In this document: piece by piece, positions 1 to 5,963 of the stretch
Numbering within the stretch: position 1 is the first letter of the stretch
How the letters are laid out: the number at the start of each line of letters is the position of its first letter
Origin: Syntrophaceae bacterium
GTDB taxonomy: Bacteria > Desulfobacterota > Syntrophia > Syntrophales > UBA5619
Length of the DNA: 11,632 nucleotides
Reading direction: 5' to 3'
NCBI GenBank assembly: GCA_919902745.1
Contig: CAKKRN010000219.1
Location: 14,440-26,071, forward strand
Position numbers and translations under genes: made by a program
Notes under the pieces: model-generated
Database searches by the model: none
What the model was told of the DNA's origin: nothing
What the model saw: only the letters and a program-made list of their open reading frames with translations

Positions 1-151
1 CCTGCCAATTCCTCCTTTTTCCACGGCGGCAGATGTAGATGTAGGGTGCGTTAGGCGGAAGCCGTAACGCACCAAAAAAGGAGCGGTGCGTCAAGACGCA
101 CCCTACACCTCATTCGACACCTGCCAATTCCTCCTTTTTCCACGGCGGCAG
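1..151. repeat. 32-bp direct repeat flanking a small palindromic element
   Basis: Positions 1-32 and 120-151 are identical over 32 bases. The match stops on the right at 33 versus 152, and may extend left of the window. The inner copy (120-151) encodes, on the minus strand, the last residues of the NrfD-type protein (LPPWKKEELAG). The outer copy repeats those codons beyond the gene's stop. The 87 bases between the copies contain the palindromic element described separately. The arrangement resembles an insertion with a long target duplication, or a duplication formed during repair. Each copy contains, on the minus strand, AAGGAGGAATT, which could serve as a ribosome binding site for a gene left of the window; that use is a guess. 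Confidence 0.85.
40..107. mobile_element. REP/MITE-like palindromic element with two hairpins
   Basis: Inverted ends TGTAGGGTGCG (40-50) and CGCACCCTACA (97-107) match perfectly over 11 bases. Inside are two hairpins: 45-53 pairs with 65-73 (GGTGCGTTA/TAACGCACC, with a further GGC/GCC pairing and a GGAA loop), and 85-92 pairs with 95-102 (GGTGCGTC/GACGCACC, loop AA). The element is too short to encode anything. Two related hairpins inside short terminal inverted repeats is the form of REP/BIME or MITE elements mobilised in trans. On the minus strand the second hairpin is followed after five bases by TTTTTT, so it could also weaken or end the cytochrome operon transcript. Family membership is judged by eye; copy number elsewhere is unknown. 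Confidence 0.6.
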
Positions 152-1309
152 CAGCTTTATTAAAATCGAAAGAATGACAAAGGGAATGATCAACAAGGCC
201 AGCGCAACGAGAAAACCTTCAATGCCCATCAGTTCCATTTTGTAGGTGGTCAGACCCCGGAAGCTCTTGGAAAAGAGTTGTCCGCCGATCACCACATTCC
301 ACCGGGTGCTGAAGATCCCCAACTGGATGAGCAAACCGCAGACAAAATAGAGAAGCTTCCGCACCTCTTCCTGAAGCCGGAATACCTTGATGACCACCAT
401 GAGCCCCAGGGGCAGCAGCATGCCCATCAGGATCTGGAGCACCACCAGGCTCATGAAGAGCTTCGTCGTCACCAGTTGGGACAGGATCTTGATCGACTCT
501 TCGCTTTCGTAAAGACGATGGATAAAATCAAGAACCTCGATCGAAAAGTCGACGATGACGGTGTAGAACAGAAAGGAAGCCACCTTGTCGAGACATTTCA
601 TATCAATTTTCCCACCCCGGAGAGGCACCATGATCATATAGAGCAACATGACCATGGCAATCCCCGAGACAATGGCCGAGAAGAGAAACGCGACCGGCAT
701 CATCACGCTGCTCCACCAGGGATTCGCCTTGATGGAACCGAAGATAAAGCCCACATATCCGTGGAGCAGAAAGGCCGAGGGGATGCCGATAATCGTGATG
801 ATTTTAACGGTCTTCTTATCGAAGGCGACCGCCTTTTCGCTGATGTCGGTGGAAAAAAGGGAAAGGAACTTGAGCACCCACTTCTTCAGACCGGTCGACT
901 CGGAGGACCACACAATCATATCCCGGCGGTATTCAAACCAAATTTCCAGTAAAAGCACCAGCATCAGGTACCAGAGATAAACGAAACCGAACATGGCCAT
1001 GGCCGAAGACAGATTGGGGGTTATAAACATCTCATAGGAACGTTCCGGCCGGCCGAGATGGAGCTGCAGCGGCAGCGGCGCAATCAGGAGAAAGGCCAGC
1101 GCCGTCAGCATGGCCAACCGGTACGTGGGCTGTAATTCCTTGACGTTGAATACCTTGACGAGGGAGGCGAGGATGAAGGCCCCGGCCACCAGTCCGGTGA
1201 TGTACGGGTACACCACGATCAGGATCGACCACTGGATATCGATCTCGTTCGGATAGATAAATCCCACCACCTGTTTGGAAAGTTCCATGAAATTCTGGAC
1301 GGCTTCCAT
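110..1309 (-). CDS. NrfD/PsrC-type membrane subunit (distal module)
   Basis: An integral membrane protein of 399 residues, about the usual size of NrfD/HybB/PsrC quinone-interacting subunits, with roughly nine or ten hydrophobic segments. The segment RWNVVIGGQLFSKSFRG near residues 338-354 and the early LHLGRPER motif (about 83-90) are typical of the family. These subunits exchange electrons or protons with menaquinone and dock a periplasmic four-cluster ferredoxin, here the gene immediately upstream, whose stop is separated from this ATG by one base. A GAGGTG ribosome site lies 7 bases before the ATG, inside the end of the upstream gene. The C-terminus appears altered: the last two codons and the stop come from sequence between the 32-bp repeat and the palindromic element, so the ancestral protein may have ended differently. 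Family call is firm; the physiological partner is not known. Confidence 0.9.
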   Translation of the reverse strand: MEAVQNFMELSKQVVGFIYPNEIDIQWSILIVVYPYITGLVAGAFILASLVKVFNVKELQPTYRLAMLTALAFLLIAPLPLQLHLGRPERSYEMFITPNLSSAMAMFGFVYLWYLMLVLLLEIWFEYRRDMIVWSSESTGLKKWVLKFLSLFSTDISEKAVAFDKKTVKIITIIGIPSAFLLHGYVGFIFGSIKANPWWSSVMMPVAFLFSAIVSGIAMVMLLYMIMVPLRGGKIDMKCLDKVASFLFYTVIVDFSIEVLDFIHRLYESEESIKILSQLVTTKLFMSLVVLQILMGMLLPLGLMVVIKVFRLQEEVRKLLYFVCGLLIQLGIFSTRWNVVIGGQLFSKSFRGLTTYKMELMGIEGFLVALALLIIPFVILSILIKLLPPWKKEELAGVE

Positions 1310-1310
1310 A

Positions 1311-2057
1311 TCAGTTCACCTCACCATCAAGATTTGCGTAATAAACTTTGGGATCCGTATTCAACGACGGTTTCAGGACATGGATCTTGTTCATCCGGGT
1401 GAACCGTCCCAGCGGGCTGGCAATGCTCTTCATGTCGCCGAAAACCCTGGCCTGCTTCGGGCAGACCTCCACGCAGACCGGGAGCAATCCCTTCACCAGG
1501 CGATGATAGCAGAAGGTGCATTTATCGGCGACCCTGGTTTCCGGATGGAGGTAACGGGCCCCGTAAGGGCAGGCCTGGATACAGTATCGACAGCCGATAC
1601 AGCGCTTGCTGTCCACGAGGATCACGCCGTCATCGGTTTTGAATGTGGCGCCCACCGGACAAACCTGAACGCAGGGCGGATGATCGCACTGGTTGCAGAG
1701 CTTCGGCACAAAAAAACTGCGCAGCACATCCTTTTCTACAAGAACATCGCCCGGTTCATCACTTTCCATATTGATCGTGTTGACGGAAACCGTCCGGTCC
1801 GTCTTGATCACATATCTTTCCACCCAGGTGCGAAAGTAATAGGGAACGGCGGGCACATCGTTTTCCGTTTTACAGGCCTCCATACACCGGCCGCAGCCGA
1901 TGCATTTGTCGATATCGATCCCCATCCCGTAGTAGTGTTTCGTGGTATCGTAGGTCTTGTTCAGCATTCTAGCCCAGGCGTCCGCGGACACCCCCCCCAG
2001 GACGCCGCCGGACGAAATAACCCAACAAAAGTGTTTCAAGAAGTCTCGCCGATCCAT
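1311..2057 (-). CDS. Tat-exported four-[4Fe-4S] ferredoxin-like subunit (distal module)
   Basis: A 248-residue iron-sulfur protein of the DmsB/NrfC/DsrO type. Four cysteine groups are visible: CIGCGRCMEAC (52-62), CNQCDHPPCVQVC, CIGCRYCIQAC, and CTFC with a distal CVEVC, sixteen ligands for four [4Fe-4S] clusters. The N-terminus MDRRDFLKHF followed by a hydrophobic stretch is a twin-arginine signal, placing the protein on the periplasmic side. I chose the ATG at 2057, not the one at 2099, because GGAGGG lies 5 bases upstream, the Tat motif sits at residues 3-4, and the start overlaps the upstream stop as TAATG. The protein should pass electrons between the octaheme cytochrome upstream and the NrfD protein downstream. 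No molybdoenzyme partner is in the window. Confidence 0.93.
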   Translation of the reverse strand: MDRRDFLKHFCWVISSGGVLGGVSADAWARMLNKTYDTTKHYYGMGIDIDKCIGCGRCMEACKTENDVPAVPYYFRTWVERYVIKTDRTVSVNTINMESDEPGDVLVEKDVLRSFFVPKLCNQCDHPPCVQVCPVGATFKTDDGVILVDSKRCIGCRYCIQACPYGARYLHPETRVADKCTFCYHRLVKGLLPVCVEVCPKQARVFGDMKSIASPLGRFTRMNKIHVLKPSLNTDPKVYYANLDGEVN

Positions 2058-2803
2058 TAGATCCCTCCTAACGTATGTGGATAGTGGCACTGCCAGCAAA
2101 CATATTTTTCGCCATGGGCGGCCATATCAACGGTCGGCACGCCCTTGCGGGAAGAACCCTTATCATGGCACTTTCCGCAGAATTCCCGCTTATCCGGCTT
2201 CGTCGGTATCACCGTTCTGGGAGAGACCTTGTGCTTTTCCGGCGTCGTGTGGCAAACGGCACATGCAATAAGCGCATGATACGATGCGGCCTTGGCCCTT
2301 TCAATCTGCGCATGACAGGCGGCGCAGGAGCGGGGCGTCGTGGGCGGTTTCGGGTTATGCGGGTTATGGCAGGTTATACAAGGTTTCCTCGGGTTATGCC
2401 TATCCGGGTTGATCTGCGGGAAACCGGTCGGCCTGGAGGAGTTGTATTTGTGGCAGTAGGAACAGTAGTCGCGCTTTTTCGGCGACGTGGGTTTCACCTC
2501 CGTGGGATTCTCGACATGTTTTTGCGCGGCGCCGTGGCAGGATTCGCAGGACAAATCCCGATGGTAGCCGACTTTTTTTATTTCAGGTTCCTTCTCGTGA
2601 CATTGCCCGCAGATCTGGGCGCCGGCATACTTGATCTCCTTGGCCACTTCCCTCTCTACGGTAGCTGTTATCTGCAAATCATGGTCTTTCAACTCGGGAG
2701 GAAGGATAAATCGCCATACCACCAGCAATATCAACACCAAGCCTATAAAAACGGTGACAACCCTCACTGCCTGTTCCGGCAGCTTTTTAAAAAAATCTTT
2801 CAT
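2057..2803 (-). CDS. Membrane-anchored octaheme cytochrome c
   Basis: A 248-residue protein with one N-terminal hydrophobic segment (about 15-34), probably an uncleaved anchor, then a periplasmic domain with eight CxxCH motifs at Cys 65, 86, 114, 142, 160, 181, 209 and 236. The motifs fall into two tetraheme halves with nearly identical spacing (21, 28, 28 and 21, 28, 27 residues), so the protein looks like an internal tandem duplication. Start: an ATG at 2818 is possible, but GGAGGG lies 5 bases before the ATG at 2803 and would be inside the coding region of the longer form, so 2803 is preferred. It follows the first NrfD gene after 77 bp and overlaps the ferredoxin gene (TAATG). The likely role is electron transfer between the membrane module and soluble periplasmic carriers. 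Confidence 0.92.
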   Translation of the reverse strand: MKDFFKKLPEQAVRVVTVFIGLVLILLVVWRFILPPELKDHDLQITATVEREVAKEIKYAGAQICGQCHEKEPEIKKVGYHRDLSCESCHGAAQKHVENPTEVKPTSPKKRDYCSYCHKYNSSRPTGFPQINPDRHNPRKPCITCHNPHNPKPPTTPRSCAACHAQIERAKAASYHALIACAVCHTTPEKHKVSPRTVIPTKPDKREFCGKCHDKGSSRKGVPTVDMAAHGEKYVCWQCHYPHTLGGI

Positions 2804-2880
2804 GCCATCCCTCCACATCCATTATTCCGTAACCCTTTCAAAGCATCTCTTGATGAATCCAGTATTTTTCAAAGCTTTCC

Positions 2881-4131
2881 CTATGGCTTTATCCGCTCGT
2901 ATTGACGCTTGATGTCAACCTTGCCATATTTCGAGTGGACGAAATCCCCCCGCTGGATGGGGATGGCGATCCTCATGAACAGCGTAAAGATAAAGAGTCC
3001 AAAAGCCCAGATCCCCAGAGAAATGGCTATTTCATTGATATTCGGCATGTATTCGTAAATCTCACCGAGAGGATCGGGGATAAAGCCGGGAACGATCAAG
3101 CCGAGCCCCTTTTCAATCCATACACCCACGATGATGAGCAGCGAACCGATGTTGAGTGTGATCAGATTCTTCCGGGTTCCGGGAATCAAGAAGATCAGAA
3201 AAGCGGTGATATTCATCGCCATGGCCGACCATATCCAGGGAACCAGTGAATGGTGTCCGTGCAACCCCTCAAAGAGATATTTCATCGGCGCCAGGTGAAT
3301 GGTGGCCGTGTAATACTCTTTGAAAAGCTCGGCCCCCAGCAGGAACAGATTGATGAACATGGCGTAGGCCATCAACTCGGCAACCTTGAAAAGCGCCTCG
3401 TTCCTGATTTTCAGCCCCGCCGTCTTTCTCAAAATCTGGAAAATAATCAGGGCCATGGCCGGCCCTGAGCAAAAGGCGCTGGCCAGAAAACGGGGCGCCA
3501 GGATGGAGGCGTTCCAGAAGGGTCGGGCGGCGAGCCCGTTGTAGAGAAACGCGGTCACGGTATGGATGCCCACCGCCAAGGGAATGGAAAATAAAACAAG
3601 CGGAATGACGAGCTTCTTTATCGGTTCCTTGCCGAAGTACGTCTTGATCAGAATATAGATCGGAACGATGGTGTTCAGCACCAGATAGCCGTTCAGAACG
3701 ATCACATCCCAGGCCAGAAGTGAATTGGGAAATGAGAGAATTCCGATGACGGGGATAAGATGCCAGAACCGGTCGGGTCTGCCGAGGTCGGCGAAAACAA
3801 ACATCAAGGCCATGATGATTGCCGAAGCGGCCAGGAGCTCCCCTAAAACGACAATTTCCTTGATGGGATCGAAGTGATAGATGTACGCCGGAATAACGAG
3901 GAGCACGGCCGCGGCGGCGACGCCGACCAGATAGGTAAAGTTGCCGATATAGAGACCCCAGGAGACCTGGTCTGTCATGTTCGTTACGATCAGTCCCGCA
4001 TCCAACTGTTTCACGTAGAAGGTGATCGCCACACCGATGATGGTCAGCAGGAAAGCGCACCAGAGGTAGTACACCTTCGTCCCGACAAAAACCATTCGGA
4101 CCGTTCTTTTAAAAAATATCCAAGCTTCCAT
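2881..4131 (-). CDS. NrfD-type membrane subunit (proximal module)
   Basis: A 416-residue polytopic membrane protein resembling the NrfD/DsrP/HmcC branch. Hallmarks are the segment VSWGLYIGNFTYLVGVAAAA near residues 56-75 and FADLGRPDR near 112-120, with about ten hydrophobic helices in all. It differs clearly from the second NrfD protein of the operon, so the two modules are old paralogs or separate acquisitions, not a recent copy. GAGGA lies 4 bases before the ATG at 4131, and the upstream ferredoxin gene ends 16 bases earlier. It is expected to act at the menaquinone pool and to dock the ferredoxin encoded at 4148-5050. Similar cytochrome/FeS/NrfD sets occur in the Dsr, Hmc, Tmc and Geobacter Cbc complexes; I cannot assign this one to any of them. 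Confidence 0.9.
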   Translation of the reverse strand: MEAWIFFKRTVRMVFVGTKVYYLWCAFLLTIIGVAITFYVKQLDAGLIVTNMTDQVSWGLYIGNFTYLVGVAAAAVLLVIPAYIYHFDPIKEIVVLGELLAASAIIMALMFVFADLGRPDRFWHLIPVIGILSFPNSLLAWDVIVLNGYLVLNTIVPIYILIKTYFGKEPIKKLVIPLVLFSIPLAVGIHTVTAFLYNGLAARPFWNASILAPRFLASAFCSGPAMALIIFQILRKTAGLKIRNEALFKVAELMAYAMFINLFLLGAELFKEYYTATIHLAPMKYLFEGLHGHHSLVPWIWSAMAMNITAFLIFLIPGTRKNLITLNIGSLLIIVGVWIEKGLGLIVPGFIPDPLGEIYEYMPNINEIAISLGIWAFGLFIFTLFMRIAIPIQRGDFVHSKYGKVDIKRQYERIKP

Positions 4132-4147
4132 GCCGTCCTCTAAAACG

Positions 4148-5050
4148 CTATGCGGAAAAGAAGTAATAAAACTTGGGTTCCATGTTCAAGTCTTCTTTCA
4201 ATCGGAATACCCTTTTGTTTTCAATAAGGTATCTTATTTCGCTGCTCGGATCGAGCAGGTTTCCGAATTTCCGGGTTCCTGTGGGGCAGGCTTCCACGCA
4301 GGCGGGGTAACGCCCATTCCGGACCCGCTGGACACAAAACGTACATTTTTCCACAACATTTTTCATTCTTGGCCGGTTCCCCAGATAATGGACATCCGTA
4401 TTCAATTCATCCGCGGGAATGTTGGGCTCGGACCAGTTAAAGACCCGTCCTTTGTAAGGGCAGGCCGCAATACAATAACGGCAGCCTATGCACCAGTTGT
4501 AATCGACCACCACGATGCCGTCCGGCTCCTTCCACGTCGCCTGGACGGGGCATACGCGCACGCAGGGAGGATTTTCGCAATGCTGGCATTGAACGGGCAA
4601 ATACATGAACCCCGGTTCCGGTACTGTTTCGGGATGATAGTAATGTTCGGCATTTTCGAGGTTGATCAGGCTCCCCTTCTTCAATCGGACGACCCTGATC
4701 CATTGGAGTTGCGGGTTGACCCGGGACTGATTATTTTCTTTCACACAGGCGTAAACGCATCTTCGACACCCGATGCACCGCGACAGGTCAAGGCCGTAGC
4801 CCCAGAGAGCCCCGGACTCGGCCGGCTGCGTACTGATCCGGAATTTCTTTCCGTATTTTCGAAGATAGGTCTCTTCCAGCCGCCGGATGACCTCTTTTTT
4901 TTCCGCCTCCGTCATTTCCCGGAAGTGTTTCTGGAGAAACTCCTCCACATTGACCTGGGTGCACGACGAGCTTCCCAGAGAAAGCGCAACCATGGCGCCC
5001 ATGGACATCATCTTCATGAAATCTCTTCTGGTTTGCGATCTATCTTCCAT
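4148..5050 (-). CDS. Tat-exported four-[4Fe-4S] ferredoxin-like subunit (proximal module)
   Basis: A 300-residue protein with the same sixteen-cysteine plan as the 248-residue paralog: CIGCRRCVYAC (92-102), CQHCENPPCVRVC, CIGCRYCIAAC, and CTFC with a distal CVEAC. The N-terminus TRRDFMKM plus a hydrophobic stretch is a Tat signal. Between the signal and the first cluster is an extra charged, helix-like segment (about residues 35-70, rich in Glu/Lys/Arg) that the paralog lacks. A cysteine at residue 30 after GSSS could be a lipidation site, but the lipobox is not canonical because position -3 is Ser. The start overlaps the end of the tetraheme cytochrome gene by 11 bp, which suggests translational coupling; the ribosome site is weak (GGAACGGA). 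Probable role: relay between the tetraheme cytochrome and the NrfD protein. Confidence 0.93.
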   Translation of the reverse strand: MEDRSQTRRDFMKMMSMGAMVALSLGSSSCTQVNVEEFLQKHFREMTEAEKKEVIRRLEETYLRKYGKKFRISTQPAESGALWGYGLDLSRCIGCRRCVYACVKENNQSRVNPQLQWIRVVRLKKGSLINLENAEHYYHPETVPEPGFMYLPVQCQHCENPPCVRVCPVQATWKEPDGIVVVDYNWCIGCRYCIAACPYKGRVFNWSEPNIPADELNTDVHYLGNRPRMKNVVEKCTFCVQRVRNGRYPACVEACPTGTRKFGNLLDPSSEIRYLIENKRVFRLKEDLNMEPKFYYFFSA

Positions 5051-5537
5051 AAGTCCGTTCCGGTCTGGTTGGCGGTGGTTCCGGTTTCAGGGGTTTGAAT
5101 TTGGGGTCATGGGGATTGTGACAATTTACGCAAAGAAAATAGACCCTTTCCCCTCCCTTGAAATAGCCGACCCTTTTGCCGTGGATACCGACTTTCCAGT
5201 CACGATAGATATTGCCGTGGCACTGTCCGCAAAGCAGGTACGACTCCGTAAACTTGATCGTGTCCCCATTGGCAAGCTTCAATTTATCCCTGTTTCGGGG
5301 ATTGTGACAATCCAGACACCATCGATCGTTTTCAGCATGGTGCAGTTTGATGTTGGTATGCTCGTCCTTGAGTTCCCTTTTTTTTGCATTGACCTCCATC
5401 CCCGCATGACAGTTGCTGCAGGGAAATATCCCTTCGGATAACGGAGGCGTGGCAACAGGATATTCATCATGGTGCGCTGCGAACGCAGGCACGCCAAATG
5501 CGATGATTGCAAACAAGCATAGGGAACTGATTTTCAT
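5040..5537 (-). CDS. Periplasmic tetraheme cytochrome c
   Basis: First gene of the minus-strand operon, 165 residues. The first 20 residues form a Sec signal peptide ending AFA, with cleavage likely before AHHDEY. Four CxxCH motifs start at Cys 40, 74, 103 and 136, with extra histidines (for example HH at 66-67) that could be distal ligands. The C-terminus is rich in proline and basic residues. It is smaller than the octaheme protein and its heme spacing differs from either octaheme half, so it is not simply half of that protein. Its stop lies inside the next gene. It probably accepts or donates electrons for the NrfD-type complex from the periplasmic side. No strong Shine-Dalgarno sequence is visible. 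Confidence 0.9.
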   Translation of the reverse strand: MKISSLCLFAIIAFGVPAFAAHHDEYPVATPPLSEGIFPCSNCHAGMEVNAKKRELKDEHTNIKLHHAENDRWCLDCHNPRNRDKLKLANGDTIKFTESYLLCGQCHGNIYRDWKVGIHGKRVGYFKGGERVYFLCVNCHNPHDPKFKPLKPEPPPTRPERTYGR

Positions 5538-5873
5538 GGTCTTTGCCCGTTATCTTTATCTTTTATTTTCCCTTGTGGTATAATGTATTGAATCGGTCTT
5601 GCCTTCAGACGGAGATTCAGGCGGAGAATATCGAGCGGAGCGCTTTTACATTTACAAAAAAATAAGTCAAGAATTTTTTTGAGCTCCGGGACGTCTCCCC
5701 CAAATATGGCGTTTTCACCACCTTCGGCTGGCGAAATGACCGTAAAGCCGTATCCCGCGGCGCGGGGTTCAAGGTGTATTCGCTCCCATTAGCATGAATA
5801 GTTAACATTTTACCATATGTTTTATAAAGGCAACGGATTTGGTGATATAACCAGGCTAAAGTTCTTCTGTGCC
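5538..5873. other. Divergent intergenic region with a possible decayed minus-strand reading frame
   Basis: No convincing gene lies between the cytochrome operon and the ThDP gene. A minus-strand frame is open from about 5788 down to the cytochrome start without an ATG or recognisable ribosome site. Part of it reads like ordinary protein (for example GENAIFGGDVPELKKILDL, about 5713-5657), but another minus-strand frame over the same bases is also open. A hairpin CCCGC/GCGGG lies at 5754-5766. The region may be a dispersed extragenic repeat or gene remnant carrying the minus-strand promoter; I recognise no family. A TATAAT (5579-5584, plus strand) has no good -35. Confidence 0.3.
5643..5670 (-). 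promoter_or_regulatory. Candidate promoter of the cytochrome operon
   Basis: On the minus strand TTGACT (5670-5665) is followed after 16 bases by TAAAAG (5648-5643), a reasonable -35 and a weak -10. Transcription would begin near 5636, leaving a leader of about 100 nt before the tetraheme cytochrome ATG at 5537. It is the best match found in the divergent spacer in this direction. The spacer between the boxes is very T-rich. Confidence 0.4.
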
Positions 5874-5882
5874 AAAATTTCC

Positions 5883-5911
5883 TTGACAGACAAGACCCGC
5901 CCTCGTATCCT
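5883..5911 (+). promoter_or_regulatory. Promoter of the ThDP enzyme gene (copy 1 of a repeated promoter)
   Basis: A perfect -35 TTGACA (5883-5888), a 17-base spacer and -10 TATCCT (5906-5911) lie about 50 bases before the GTG start at 5964. The surrounding 49 bases (5874-5922) match 10183-10231, ahead of the solute-binding-protein gene, at 40 of 49 positions by my count, including TTGAC, the spacer core CAAG.CCCGCC.TCG and the full -10. Conservation of both boxes with identical spacing argues that this is a functional sigma-70 type promoter, and that flanking conserved bases may form an operator. Confidence 0.72.
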
Positions 5912-5963
5912 CCCCCGGCAGAAAAGAAAGTTCTTATCCATTCAGAAACTGGAGGTTTGTACT

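Noticed and set aside
278..952. Plus-strand frame of 224 codons opposite the distal NrfD gene
   Set aside because: The translation is rich in His, Asp and Glu, as expected from the reverse of a membrane-protein gene, and the opposite frame is a clear NrfD protein.
110..5537. Assignment of the operon as DsrMKJOP, Hmc or Nrf nitrite reductase
   Set aside because: There is no DsrK/HmcF-type CCG-domain protein, no cytochrome b subunit, no NrfA, and the heme counts (4 and 8) do not match DsrJ or the sixteen-heme HmcA.
5817..5963. Upstream extension of the ThDP protein to the ATG at 5817
   Set aside because: The extension would contain the conserved promoter and has no similarity to the ThDP fold; GGAGG correctly spaced before GTG 5964 decides the start.
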